A program made the position numbers and the translations under genes. A stretch of DNA of 64,000 bases from Lumbricus terrestris (taxonomy: Eukaryota; Annelida; Clitellata; Crassiclitellata; Lumbricidae), in contig OX457038.1 in the NCBI GenBank assembly GCA_949752735.1, positions 67,394,485 through 67,458,484 on the forward strand, written 5' to 3'. The notes under the pieces are model-generated. The model was not told the DNA's origin, searched no databases, and was given only the letters and a program-made list of their open reading frames with translations. Shown one piece after another: positions 39,701-50,060 of the stretch. Each line of letters starts with the position of its first letter. Position 1 is the stretch's first letter.

Positions 39701-42700
39701 CATTATTAACATCACACAAATTTAGCAGTTTAACCTGCTGCTAGCAGTGTATACAGCAGAGTTAACTAAATTGGACACTCCAATGTGCATTATTAATTTA
39801 TACTGTTTAGCGATGTATAATTGAAATGCCATTGTATTTAGGACTAAATAATAAATAAAACTTAACAACGATACATACCAACGGGTCTCAAGTTGTCTGG
39901 GTTTAACAATGGCACCCACGGACGTTCAGGTAATGGAGTTGATTGAACTGCAACCAATAAAGCCTCATTTGAACGCAAATCATTCACCAAATATCTACTA
40001 AACTGTGTTGCAGGCTACTACCAACTGAATATGTAAAATGTAAAATAACCACCAATAAAAAGAATAAAAAGTTCAATGATGGTCAGATACCCAAAATTAT
40101 CTATTCTCTTTCCAGTGGATGTACAATGACAAAGCAACATACCAAGCATTAAAAGCAAGCAATGACCGAATGATGACTTATAGTAACTGTGTTGCATTCA
40201 ACTATCTCTCATGTCCATTCATTCTGGAAACTTACATAGCACTCATTCAAGAAACATTATCATGTGATCTCTTGTGTGATCAGGTCTCATGTCATGTGAT
40301 CTCTCACGCCATCAATTTCATGCCATGTGATCTCTCAGGCTATCAGGTCAGTGCAGGACATGTATGCAAAGCTCATCTGTACCTTTTGCATCACTGAATT
40401 CACAATTTCCCAGGACTCTGCAGAGGGTAGGCCTACACATAACCCTGGCTCAACAATTAGAGTCAAAACTATCGTAACAGAACCAGAGTCACATTGTAAG
40501 AGGTCACCTAATCCAACCATAACCATCCAAAAGATAAATAAATCCCAAGCAAGCTGAAGAAATGACTCAACACTGCTGTGATCTGAGAGTAGCAAAGGAC
40601 ATTCCACAATGAAATTATATTCATGTGCGTAATTAAACAAAAGATTCATCAAAGCAACCAGCAGATGATACTCTGATATTTAGCAGTTGATGAAAACAAG
40701 TAACATACCTCCAAGACTATCTAGTAGTAATCCAAGTAGAATCTGTAAGCCATTGCTGTCATTGCATAAGTTTAAATACTTTGTAGGTAGAGGATTTCCC
40801 TTCAACCCTATTTGAAAACCACAAACAAACAAAAAATCCTACAATATATTAAAGATGCTCTATCAGCCGTCAAAATACCAATCAAAATTGTACGTTTACT
40901 TGAATAACAAATATCAAAATACAATTAAGAAAAATAGTCAGATCAGACAAAATCAGAATTCAGCTGCTGGCGATGAGTCTGTCAGTTTTTGTTACCAATA
41001 AAATGAATATAAACTGGTTTACACAACTTTGTGGCCGCTGTGCAAAATGATTAATTATTTGAATTCTCTCATCGCCAGATCTGACAGATTTTTCTCAACT
41101 GTGCACTTAGTAACGTCTAAATAGGCAGCTTCTAGTATTGCCGGACATCAGAACTCAAACTTTTGTTTATACTCCAATGTTCTAGACCCAAGTGAAACAC
41201 AGAATGCTTCAAAGTTCCAGATCAAACTCAATCAATCAATCAATTTATTGAGCCGAGAAGTATTTAATTCATTCATTCATTCATTCAAGTACTTAACATG
41301 TATAAGTATGCAAACTAACCTCAAGTCAGACTAAACAAGAAATCACTTTGTCACAAAATGGAACCCAGAAGGGACTGCATAGTCCCGCTGTACATTTTCC
41401 CATGTACATTTTCTTATGCAAGATGGTTGACAAGTTAACTACGATAAGAAAATGAAACACTGTATGCAAATAAATATTTTTTAAAGCTGAGAAGTTCAAA
41501 TCTAACTTTGAAACCTGGGCAAACTGACAAGTTCTAATCAAATGCCTGAAGTTGAAAAACCTGCAAGTTCTAACCTAACTTTTGAAGCTGGAAAAGTTTT
41601 CCCAGTTCAAAAGGCAGATGGCTAAGGCAATTGTTGTTCAAAAGTAGTTCCTTCAGCGAGATTAGCTCTCCGATTTCGGCCGGCAGATTCTGCAGCTTGT
41701 TGGACGAAGCATCTAGAAAGACGAGGCTCTGAAGGCGCATGATGTCTGGCGGTAGGTACACGATGGAGTTGTGCTTCAAAGAAAGCTTCGTCAGGTGAAC
41801 AAACGTCCACAGCGCTGGACTCAAGTTGCTGACGTGACCTGACCACAAAAACTAATATTCTAAGGATACCTGTCTGATTTATTCATTAATTCATTCATTA
41901 AATGCATTTATATAGCGCCTCTTCAAGGGGGCTACACAGAGGCGCTTGTAACCTCAGCATGGCCAAATAAAACTGTCTTAAGATGAGAGAGGAAAACTGG
42001 AGAAGGATTTTTAGAGAGAGAGAGCAGAGGATCAGAGGAAGACCATTCCAGCTTGAGGGCCCTACCACGGAGAAAGCACGATTTAAGCTGAAATCTGCAG
42101 GCAGACTATTAACTGGATTTATATCAACGACAAGAAATCTGATGTAGACCTCGGTACTGTCGTCCTTGGGAACAGTGGAACACATGCCATCAATTATATC
42201 AGCATTACCCAGAAAAGATTCTTTCTTTTCCCATGCGCAAGCACATAAACGCATCAACTCCCCAAGCAGACAATGTCCTTAACACAAAAATCGTTGATAC
42301 TTAGAATCTTACATTTCACCTAATCCAGGAAGATCAAAGTGTGGATAAGCAGTTGGTCTAAAATAGAATACACTTACTCACTAATTCAAATGTTTCAGAG
42401 TGTAGTTCCTGCTATTCTTGCTACTACTGAATTATCCAAGGACACCATATTTATGATCTTTTTGTTCCCAGGACTAGGAGTGCTTTTGCCAAACACTGGC
42501 TGTTTGCTGTGGTTGGTCCCTCCATTTGGAACAGCTTTCCTCCCGCACTAAGGACTAAACTAATGACCCGTTTCCTCATCCGTCTCTCACTCTTTAAAGG
42601 CATTTATTTGACCCTGGAGTTTTCATGCTCTGAATAGACATTCTGTGAGAGATGCTACATCAATTTATGGATACCTTGCAATGCAATACAATAGTCAAAC

Positions 42701-43189
42701 GAATGATTATCCATCGCAGTCTAATAAGGCACAAATCTGAATTTTGACTTGGAAAGCAACTGCTTGCCAAAACTCTGCCAAATACCACACTTGCTCATTT
42801 CGATTTATATCAATCAACATCCACTGACAAGGCAGGTCAGTGATGCTGCTCAACATGTACATGAAGGATTTTATCGTCGGCATAAACAAAACAAATATTT
42901 TTTCACTGAGAAAGGGTGCATGTCAGGACACCAGTCTTGATGTGCTCAAGAACAAACAAATCGCTCATCAATAATTAGGGTCTAAACAAATGCATTTCAT
43001 AGTTGCCATATTGTTGCGAAAGAAAATAATCTGACCATGAATTTCTAGTTCCGTCCATGTGGCTCGAATTCCATCGGGAGACTGCGATTGTGCACCTGAC
43101 TTGCTCCTGGTCATGGGGGCCACGGCTTTCGAAGCAGCAGGGTGAGTCCGCGCTGTATTATCAGGGTCATTCTTTGTGTTGGAGTTCAT
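32808..43189 (-). CDS. CNOT6: CCR4-NOT transcription complex subunit 6 (CCR4 deadenylase), complete, 10 coding exons
   Basis: CNOT6/CNOT6L is the EEP-family, Mg-dependent 3'-5' poly(A) exonuclease of the CCR4-NOT complex; it acts in cytoplasmic mRNA decay. Seen here: ten exons (154, 264, 99, 69, 158, 155, 152, 231, 178, 259 nt) join in frame into 572 codons plus TAG; vertebrate proteins are about 555. Residues 1-45 are a divergent leader. Leucine-rich repeats span about 50-165 (LPAEIGELISLKELLLNNN; they bind CNOT7/8-type partners in the family). The nuclease domain spans about 195-545. Catalytic signatures: LQ-EVETEQF with E249, HVHWDPE with H370, GDFNSLPDSG with D420 and N422, SDH with H535. 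The C-terminal tail is a Ser run not known to me in vertebrate proteins. An in-frame TGA lies 30 nt upstream of the ATG. CNOT6 and CNOT6L cannot be told apart here; probably the single pre-duplication gene. Confidence 0.96.
33430..33710 (+). mobile_element. decayed LINE 3' end
   Basis: Broken frames encode EWLD, then TEWGKASLQELSHIAMDRGR then MASGSYGR. The 3' tail ACGGCATGGCTGTGTTATGG runs into TTATTATGATGATG. CNOT6 intron between exons 9 and 10. Confidence 0.75.
33961..34138 (-). CDS. CNOT6: CNOT6 exon 9
   Basis: Acceptor catgtgacag, donor gttagt. Encodes GVVEYLTRSCIDSKHLDFKA through THGFRLAQAYSKDYMPYTNY. Confidence 0.94.
35017..35247 (-). CDS. CNOT6: CNOT6 exon 8
   Basis: Acceptor gtgctcctcag, donor gttgat. 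Encodes VATCHVHWDPEFCDVKLIQT through ILCGDFNSLPDS, carrying three active-site motifs. Confidence 0.95.
35370..35610. repeat. 28-30-bp minisatellite near CNOT6 exon 8
   Basis: About eight diverged units of GGTCCTGGACATGGGTCCC plus CTGCTTGG, ending about 125 bp before the exon 8 acceptor (read on the minus strand). A plus-strand 140-codon frame through it is a repeat artefact. Confidence 0.85.
36030..36300 (+). mobile_element. LINE ORF2 C-terminal fragment with hairpin tail and (GAAT)n
   Basis: Encodes ESFALPLAGSFWYHVLKP through FYRLLKTFLFHRGWTGSASE. The tail GGGAGCGCTTCTGAG...GAAGAGGCGCTATATAAATT ends in (GAAT)n. A similar decayed piece lies at 35700-35905. Confidence 0.8.
36429..36580 (-). 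CDS. CNOT6: CNOT6 exon 7
   Basis: Acceptor tctgttcag, donor gtatgc. Encodes FRAIKDHLVEFNQLAIETAD, then MINRVMTKDNIGLAVLLE. Confidence 0.93.
37621..37775 (-). CDS. CNOT6: CNOT6 exon 6 (catalytic Glu)
   Basis: Acceptor gtggtgtatag, donor gttagt. Begins with GAA for E249: EVETEQFYNFLQPELKADGY, then FSPKSRARTMSEADRKHVDG. Confidence 0.95.
38482..38639 (-). CDS. CNOT6: CNOT6 exon 5 (GC donor)
   Basis: Acceptor ctggtttcag; donor CAG|gcgagt, a GC donor. Encodes MFTVMCYNVLSDKYCTRQLY, then YRKKTILAEIKRYRADILSL and Q. The next conserved residue is the catalytic Glu of exon 6. Confidence 0.93.
38745..39026 (-). mobile_element. LINE ORF2 C-terminal fragment
   Basis: Intact 80-codon frame: HVCRMGNDRLIKQVIFGMMD, GVRGRPCREWLDDVTDW, RDNWRRIVKHAIDTNGH and stop, followed by a (GAT)n tail. 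In the CNOT6 intron between exons 4 and 5. Confidence 0.88.
39879..39947 (-). CDS. CNOT6: CNOT6 exon 4
   Basis: Acceptor attggttgcag, donor gtatgt. Encodes QSTPLPERPWVPLLNPDNLR, aligning with the RSWIMLQEPDRTRP linker of vertebrate CNOT6. Confidence 0.9.
40709..40807 (-). CDS. CNOT6: CNOT6 exon 3
   Basis: Acceptor tttcaaatag, donor gtatgt. Encodes GLKGNPLPTKYLNLCNDSNG then LQILLGLLLDSLG. Found by splice phase; inside no long ORF. Confidence 0.9.
41575..41838 (-). CDS. CNOT6: CNOT6 exon 2 (leucine-rich repeats)
   Basis: Acceptor gtggtcag, donor gttaga. Encodes HLTKLSLKHNSIVYLPPD and SLVFLDASSNKLQNLPAEIG, then FELGKLFQLQKL. Confidence 0.95.
42385..42680 (+). mobile_element. decayed LINE ORF2 C-terminal fragment
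   Basis: Broken frames encode HWLFAVVGPSIWNSFPPALR then TRFLIRLSLFKGIY. In the CNOT6 intron between exons 1 and 2. Confidence 0.75.
43036..43189 (-). CDS. CNOT6: CNOT6 exon 1 (start codon)
   Basis: ATG at 43187-43189; donor gtcaga. Encodes a variable leader, then IRATWTELEIH, which aligns with the family start of the LRR region. Confidence 0.9.
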
Positions 43190-44691
43190 CGAGTCTTTTC
43201 TGTAGCCAAATGCAATTCAACCCATATCAACAACTTTAGTCAGCAAATATAAAACAGGTCATGTCCACTATACAAAATATATCACCTCGTGCATTAATTG
43301 TTAGATGTCTACACCCGTGTTGCTACACTTTCCTATGGACATACAAAAGGACGTACAAATAAAAACAGCAATCCAACTCTCAAATTGATATTCATCAGCC
43401 ACAAAATTTGGCATAGTTTGCTATTTCGCTCGATACTAGAATATGTATGATACTTTAGTCAAGTTTAGTGAAAAGGTTGCATGCTTTCATGACACAGTTG
43501 CGAAGCATCAGTTGACTTGAGCTCCAACCACAACGCTATTGTAGTACTCTACCCCACCCCACGAGTCACATTTCATAGAGAGACTTTCAATCAGACATCC
43601 ACAACGCGTACTCAGTTGAGTAACTCGTGCTGAAATGATGAAATTTATATAGCACCCGTCTAAACCTCTTCAGAAACTTATAAATCACGGAACATCGCAG
43701 GTTTATTACCTCATATGGCACGGCCTTTTGCACACGAGTAGAACAGTTATGGCTAAGAGCGGCTGAATTAACTAGAGACATAAAAACGAATAGGAATTTA
43801 ATAGGAAATTATTAAATTCAATTGCAAATGACAGAACATCTATCAAATATGGCGTTCAACTTTTAAAGGTCTGAACCATACTCGTGTAACAGAACATCTG
43901 ATTGGTTGACGGACTTTGATTGGATTAGCGATGCATATAACAAGTCATTTCATTGGCTGTGCTGCGCGAGTTAGAGGTGAAAATCGCACTAGATTGCGTA
44001 CGAATTTGTACTTCTGAAGTTGGTACACGCTTGTTCAACTGTTCTCATGGAAAAGTAAAGAAGTAAGTATGTAGTTTATTTTTTGAACAGCTTGCAAATG
44101 CACTGCGGAACATAATTATAAGAACATCTCAAACTTATAATTAAAACAGCTATATCGTAATCTCAAAATTTCTGAAGCACCAAGCGAAAACCAAGCGGGG
44201 CACCAGCTTATTCACGAGCGCTATAAGTAAAAATGTTAAAACAAAATAATGTGAGCACTATATAAGCATTGACTTTTCTTATCAGTGTCTACTGTACAGA
44301 ACATACAGCAATGGCGCCTAATATCTTATTTTCTACATTCCATTAGGGAGTAAATAACGCCTTGGAACTTCTGTCCAAATACTGTAATTGGCACCTAATC
44401 TTAGTTTACGTGATGCGTTTGTCTTGTTTCAAAGCGGAGGGTGCGATCTTATTCGTTTCAGAAGGCGCCAGTCCAGTGCGTTGCGCGCTCTGATACCGAA
44501 AAGAAATTACGTTGAAATGTCTGAACATGCAACAGTATTATTTTAATGTCTCTGTCATAATTTGGAAAAAGAATTGTTTGTTGCTATAATGAATCGTCAC
44601 TTGAATGTATTTTATCTGCAGCCGTCAATATTGATCACTAAACTGAAATGCGTCAACTGCAGATATTATTGCAGAGACACTGAAACTTCGT
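43190..44691. other. upstream region of CNOT6
   Basis: No exon recognised. Holds the CCAAT cluster at 43901-43956, a retroposon 3' end at 44062-44105 and a LINE 3' end at 44155-44225. Confidence 0.5.
43901..43956 (-). promoter_or_regulatory. candidate CNOT6 promoter CCAAT cluster
   Basis: Three CCAAT boxes on the minus strand (ATTGG at 43901, 43919 and 43952) within 56 bp, about 710-770 bp upstream of the CNOT6 ATG. CCAAT boxes in such spacing bind NF-Y in animal housekeeping promoters. No 5' UTR exon was identified, so this is inference. Confidence 0.4.
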
Positions 44692-45143
44692 ACTGGAGAC
44701 AGTGGCGTAACAACCATATAACGAAGGTGGACAAAATCCACGGGCCCCCGAGGTTCCAGGGGCCCCGAGCTGCTCACCCAAAAATAATTTATGTACTTTA
44801 ATTACTGGGACAATAGTTATAATTGTCTTTCTGAAGGGTAGGCTATAGTGTTTATTCTCTGCAGCGTTTAGTTTTATTTATTCCACATCTCTGCGGCACC
44901 TCAGCTGTTGATTTGGAATTAGCAGTAACAACACTGGAACACACATAGACCCATAAATATCAGGCATCGGACCCGATTTTGTGTCAGAGGTGCAGAATTT
45001 CAGACTGTGGTCAGCAGGTGTCACGAAAATAGAGTACCACCCGTATTAATCTTATCTCCCCCTATGAAGAGAAGTCCAAAATTCCACTTCCGCGTGCATT
45101 TATTTTTGCAAATTGACTTCCATCTGCTTTTTTGAACGATGAC

Positions 45144-45973
45144 TGTAAACTTTTGCCCCCTTGATGTCGTTGCTATCTCATCGAAGGGGGACGCCGAGGG
45201 AGCAATGGATGGATGATTATGAAGAGGCGTTGTAGCTTGATAACCTAGAGAGTCAGAATTCGGAATAGGTTGCAAAACGGAATGGTTCATTGAATAGGAG
45301 TCGTATATTTCAGTTAGCGGTTATTCTACCAGGACGCCGCTCGAGTGGAATAAAGGACATATCGTCGCCGGTTCTCTGTCCGAGAACGCCCGCCGCCAGG
45401 GGTCGGGCTGGGTCCGACTGCTCCCTGCCGTAGTCTGCTTCTAATTGGCCTGACACCACGCTAGCGTGCCACAACTGCATGAGTCCTACTCGGGCATACG
45501 CTCGGGCCTCGTCGTCCGCCGCGGTTGTAATTATAGTTTCCCTCTGATCCCGTGTGAATGCGTCTTCTGCTCGATCGCAGGCGGAGTTATTAATGTTCGA
45601 GTACACGTGGGCAGTATTAAGGGTTGAATCATGGGAGGAACGTTTTTGTTGGGTTGCCATTTTATCTTGCATCAGTTCACCAACAAACAACACACAAAGA
45701 TTCGCAAACTTAATCACCACTCGCAGTGTATTATCATTAAAGTAAAATCGCAAACAAACTGTCCGATTCAACTAAAATTACTAAAACCGGCCATATGACA
45801 ACGTGTCAGCCATTACAGAACGCAACCAGAAAAAGGAAAGATCTTAATCTTAAAGCGTTAACTATCAGTCGGTCGCTATGGGTAATTAATTGGCGCCCGC
45901 TAAATCTCGGCGGTTTCCACTATACCGTTTGGCCGTATCACGTGGCACGTGAGCTAAGGGCTGGTCCTTTACA
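45144..45973 (-). repeat. 3' LTR of the gypsy-type element (830 bp)
   Basis: Same as the 5' LTR by eye except for loss of one AG dinucleotide near 45311 (present near 49597). The loss stops the reading frame at 45310, leaving a 153-codon frame instead of the read-through. The doubled E-box is at 45939-45951. Confidence 0.92.
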
Positions 45974-45993
45974 CTCTCCCCCACCTACTCAAG
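45974..45993 (-). other. polypurine tract of the gypsy-type element
   Basis: Minus strand reads AGGTGGGGGAGAG immediately before the TGTAAA start of the 3' LTR. This is the expected plus-strand primer site and confirms the LTR border. Confidence 0.85.
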
Positions 45994-46262
45994 TGGTGAA
46001 ACCACGGGGAAACCAACAAACGGTACTGGACCATTCAAACAACGGTCAACCCCTCTACAATTTCCATACCTCGGGCCTATATCAAAATACAGCATCCGGC
46101 AAATGTAAATCTGGACTACTGGTTCCGCCTACCCAAATGGTGAAACCCGGGAAAAACAAACAGTAGATGAACCATTCAAACAACGGTCAACCCCTCTACA
46201 AATTTCCATACCTCGGGCCTAAAGCATCCGGCAAATGTAAATTTGGACTACAGGGTCACCGA
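45981..46262 (-). repeat. tandem duplication in the 3' non-coding part of the gypsy-type element
   Basis: Two copies of about 140 bp (45981-46125 and 46126-46262) share ACCATTCAAACAACGGTCAA, CATACCTCGGGCCTA and CATCCGGCAAATGTAAAT. They differ by small indels. Lies between the ORF end and the polypurine tract. Confidence 0.85.
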
Positions 46263-46543
46263 CTGTTCCTACCCATGCACCCAATGTTATAACGCAACTG
46301 TGACAAAGCGCTCCAACAGAATGCAGAAACAAACTAACACGAAACAGTAGAATCATCCTTAGCCTGCTACATGATTAACTATCGCACGACCCAGGGTCGT
46401 CTGTTTCCTTGCACAATCCTTTAATCAGAAGTTCGGGTTCGGGCAACACAAACACTTATCTAGGTGATTGACATCACCAACACGGTTTCACAACGGTGAA
46501 TAATACGTTTTTCACAACGGTGAATAACTGGTCAGGGCGTGGT

Positions 46544-46800
46544 TTATAAACGAAACCGAACAGGAAGAACATGGGGACGGGTTGGTCTGGGGACAGAGTT
46601 CAGTTCCTCGTCTCGGACAAGTTCGTCAAGTCCCAAAAGTTCGTCTCGATCAGTAACATCGTTCGAGATCGGCATATCCCAGTCCTTCGGACAGTCTCTC
46701 CCAAAGTTGTTCAGTCTGTCCACGTAAACCAACTTCGGCTGAGCACGGGTCGACCTCGGTATTCGATAGAGCACAGGTCCACTTGGTCTTGATACCGGCG
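46544..46800 (-). pseudogene. integrase C-terminal tail, frameshifted
   Basis: Overlapping minus frame encodes PVLYRIPRSTRAQPKLVYVD and continues to a stop at 46544. This is the usual end of gypsy integrase (GPY/F-like patch then a VD(R/K)L motif). The long ORF enters another frame near 46790, so a small indel there separates the tail from the rest. Confidence 0.7.
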
Positions 46801-49800
46801 TGTCGACGGGGACAGCCGTACCATATCCATTGGTCAGGTCCGAATGCGGCTGGGCGCACTCGACCATTGTATCGAACAGTCCGATGCTGCACGAACTGCT
46901 GAAAGTGAGTTCGCACCAGACGATAGGTGCCCTGCATCTGGTGCAGGCGTTGATCCACCAAATCGTCCACTGTTTGGTCGCAGAGTTCTGTCGCCGAACC
47001 ATCGCCAAAGACTAGGCCGATGGGCGCGATAACATCTCGTCCCACGAACAGGAGGTTGGGGCTGAATTTCGTACTCGAACGCTCGGTAGCGCGGTTCGCA
47101 GCCATCACTTCAGGCAAGAGGATGCTGGAGTCGTCTGGAAGGGACTCTTCCGGTCGAAGAGGAATTCGCGTAGTCTGCACCATCTCCACATGATGCGGTC
47201 GACGTGAGAGTTCGTCAGCGGAGGGTCGCGCGGAGTCGGGTTGGGGCTGATTCTCGAAATCGCACTCTTCAACGACGGTGAGACACGGGGCTCGCAGTTG
47301 AGAGGGCGCAGTCTGAGTCGGCCGATCGTTAACTTCTAGCGGAACGTCGTCAAACACGTTCTGCCGAGGAGAGGACAGCAGGATGTCTGGGTCACCAGAC
47401 ACATCGACTTCTGTGGTTCGAGCAGGTAGCGACGCACCGGTTACAACAATGTCAGATTCGAGCACTTGCGTCGGTACAGGACAGAGTCGAAGGTCGTCCT
47501 TCTTGGTGGGAAGAACGGCAAACACCTCCACATCCGCTTCGCTCATAGGTGGCGCAACAGTTCTTGCCAACGCTATTTTCCGACATCGCGCAGTTCCAGC
47601 TCCACGAGACAGTGCGTAGTCTCGTCCCTGCAGTTGAATTGACCGTTCGCGGAAATTCCAACTCGCGTTCTGCTGTTCCAGCCAATCGAGTCCCAGAATC
47701 ATCTCGTTCAGCTCCTCGGTGACGAGGCACGGAATCTGGAAAATCCGCCCTGCGATTTCGCCTTGCACAGTAATCTCGCCCAGCACACGAATGCGGGTGC
47801 CATTGGCCGCGTTCAGGAGCTGTCGCGATTCTCGCATGTCTTGCAGGCGTACTAACGAGGCAGGAATTAACGACATCTCGCTCCCTGTGTCAATCCGAGC
47901 TAGGATCTCGCGACCATTTATCCGAAGCGGCAAGTACTCGTCAGTACTTCCTTGGATACATCTTACGTTAGCTATCCTTTCTCCTTCTTCTTGACCTTGT
48001 TCGTCTGTCCTTGCTTGTGGACAGTCTTTCCGGAAATGTCCTGGCTGCAAACAGAGAAAGCACCGACCATCACCTCGTCGATTCTTTCGACTGTGAGTCT
48101 CTAAATTATTTCTTGCTCTTCCCTCCGATCTCTGTCGATTTTCCATCGGCACATATCGAGGTTCTACCGAGTGTCTTTCCCTTCCGTCAGATGCTTGCAA
48201 CGTTGGCCTACACCACCACTGCTCCATCTGCAGTTGACGCTGTTCCATGTTAGCCATTTGCTCCGACAATCTACGAAGCAATTCTTCGCTAGAACTGTCA
48301 TCTGTTCGGATCGCTTGGATTCGTCCCGATCTACGCTCATGGACTCCAGTTCTACCTCGAGTTGCTCGATTCGCCTCTAGTCGAATAGCACATCTACACG
48401 CTACTTCGAGGTTATTCGGTTCACGGTCTCTCACGCACATAGCAAGCTCGGAGTCGTCTATTGCGTCGAGGAATGCATCGATGGCGACCATCTCACTCAT
48501 CTCGGTAGGTGGACCAGCATAGGCTAACACCATTAGTCGTCGGATGTCTTGCGCTAACTCTTGCAAGGACTCTTCTTTTCTCTGTTTTCGCGCACGAAGT
48601 TGCGTACGATATAATGTTGTCTGGTCCGAACATCCATATCTGCTCCTAAGTCGCTTTATCAGATCGCTCGAGGATGACAGACCTGAGGCGTGAAATTCCC
48701 ACAACAGATGCGCTGCTGGTCCTACCATGGCACACATCAATTGGTTCACCTTTTCGTCCTCGTCCCATCCATTCTGTCTCGAACAGATCTCAAACTTGAC
48801 TAGAAACGCTTCCAGAGGCGTTTGACCATCAAATTTCTCCAGTTTCAGCCACTGCTTGCATTTGTCTCTTGGTTCCTTCATCGTTTCATCCTCCGTACAT
48901 GATTTCTGTTCGATGGTCGGCTTACTTCTCAACTCATCGCTTTCACTTGAAATCACTGCACGAGTTTCTAACGGACTGGACCCCACAGGACAACTTAGCT
49001 TTTGTCCGACTTCAGCACACAACCCAGGACCATTGCTTACACTTTTTCCACTCTGCCCGCAAATCTCACTGAGATGCCTACACAGTTCTTGTAGTGGTGC
49101 TAAAAGGTCTTGCAATTGTCCAGTCTGGGTCATCGTCGTGTTCTTCTTTAGTCGTGAAGAATTAATGCTAGTTCCATCAACTTCTTCCATTCCCCTTGCG
49201 TACTCTTGTTGACATATACTCCTTTTCTTCACTTCACTGCCTCTTAATATCTCGCCTCTCCTTTCATCTTTCCGTTTCTCTATTTCGTCTCTGGTCTCAT
49301 TATCAACTCTCGAACACCTTTCATTCTCTTCATCATCTTTTAAGCGCAATCTCCAACTTCTGAAATCACTTGTAAGTTTGGGCTGTCCTGTTTCATCCAT
49401 TTCAACACACCCCACACTTCTGGAATCACTTGTAAACTTTTGCCCCCTTGATGTCGTTGCTATCTCATCGAAGGGGGACGCCGAGGGAGCAATGGATGGA
49501 TGATTATGAAGAGGCGTTGTAGCTTGATAACCTAGAGAGTCAGAATTCGGAATAGGTTGCAAAACGGAATGGTTCATTGAATAGGAGTCGTATATTTCAG
49601 AGTTAGCGGTTATTCTACCAGGACGCCGCTCGAGTGGAATAAAGGACATATCGTCGCCGGTTCTCTGTCCGAGAACGCCCGCCGCCAGGGGTCGGGCTGG
49701 GTCCGACTGCTCCCTGCCGTAGTCTGCTTCTAATTGGCCTGACACCACGCTAGCGTGCCACAACTGCATGAGTCCTACTCGGGCATACGCTCGGGCCTCG

Positions 49801-50060
49801 TCGTCCGCCGCGGTTGTAATTATAGTTTCCCTCTGATCCCGTGTGAATGCGTCTTCTGCTCGATCGCAGGCGGAGTTATTAATGTTCGAGTACACGTGGG
49901 CAGTATTAAGGGTTGAATCATGGGAGGAACGTTTTTGTTGGGTTGCCATTTTATCTTGCATCAGTTCACCAACAAACAACACACAAAGATTCGCAAACTT
50001 AATCACCACTCGCAGTGTATTATCATTAAAGTAAAATCGCAAACAAACTGTCCGATTCAA
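46650..50060 (-). CDS. gag-protease polyprotein fused to pol-tail fragments, retrotransposon ORF (1136 codons)
   Basis: Gag forms the particle; the protease cleaves the polyprotein. Seen: residues 1-210 are encoded in the LTR, so the true start may be a later Met (M38, MATQQKR, or one after the LTR). A gag core lies at about 400-560 (EKFDGQTPLEAFLVKFE). A CCHC knuckle follows near 666 (CFLCLQPGHFRKDC). The aspartic protease has DTGS near 724 and ILGLDWL near 787. Then comes a short RNase-H-end remnant near 947 (ADELSRRP) and the C-terminal part of integrase from about 990 (SPNLLFVGRDVIAPIGLVFG). The reverse transcriptase and integrase DDE core are absent, yet the frame stays open across both joins. 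The last 45 residues are out of frame relative to the integrase tail. Confidence 0.88.
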   Translation of the reverse strand: MNRTVCLRFYFNDNTLRVVIKFANLCVLFVGELMQDKMATQQKRSSHDSTLNTAHVYSNINNSACDRAEDAFTRDQRETIITTAADDEARAYARVGLMQLWHASVVSGQLEADYGREQSDPARPLAAGVLGQRTGDDMSFIPLERRPGRITANSEIYDSYSMNHSVLQPIPNSDSLGYQATTPLHNHPSIAPSASPFDEIATTSRGQKFTSDSRSVGCVEMDETGQPKLTSDFRSWRLRLKDDEENERCSRVDNETRDEIEKRKDERRGEILRGSEVKKRSICQQEYARGMEEVDGTSINSSRLKKNTTMTQTGQLQDLLAPLQELCRHLSEICGQSGKSVSNGPGLCAEVGQKLSCPVGSSPLETRAVISSESDELRSKPTIEQKSCTEDETMKEPRDKCKQWLKLEKFDGQTPLEAFLVKFEICSRQNGWDEDEKVNQLMCAMVGPAAHLLWEFHASGLSSSSDLIKRLRSRYGCSDQTTLYRTQLRARKQRKEESLQELAQDIRRLMVLAYAGPPTEMSEMVAIDAFLDAIDDSELAMCVRDREPNNLEVACRCAIRLEANRATRGRTGVHERRSGRIQAIRTDDSSSEELLRRLSEQMANMEQRQLQMEQWWCRPTLQASDGRERHSVEPRYVPMENRQRSEGRARNNLETHSRKNRRGDGRCFLCLQPGHFRKDCPQARTDEQGQEEGERIANVRCIQGSTDEYLPLRINGREILARIDTGSEMSLIPASLVRLQDMRESRQLLNAANGTRIRVLGEITVQGEIAGRIFQIPCLVTEELNEMILGLDWLEQQNASWNFRERSIQLQGRDYALSRGAGTARCRKIALARTVAPPMSEADVEVFAVLPTKKDDLRLCPVPTQVLESDIVVTGASLPARTTEVDVSGDPDILLSSPRQNVFDDVPLEVNDRPTQTAPSQLRAPCLTVVEECDFENQPQPDSARPSADELSRRPHHVEMVQTTRIPLRPEESLPDDSSILLPEVMAANRATERSSTKFSPNLLFVGRDVIAPIGLVFGDGSATELCDQTVDDLVDQRLHQMQGTYRLVRTHFQQFVQHRTVRYNGRVRPAAFGPDQWIWYGCPRRHAGIKTKWTCALSNTEVDPCSAEVGLRGQTEQLWERLSEGLGYADLERCY

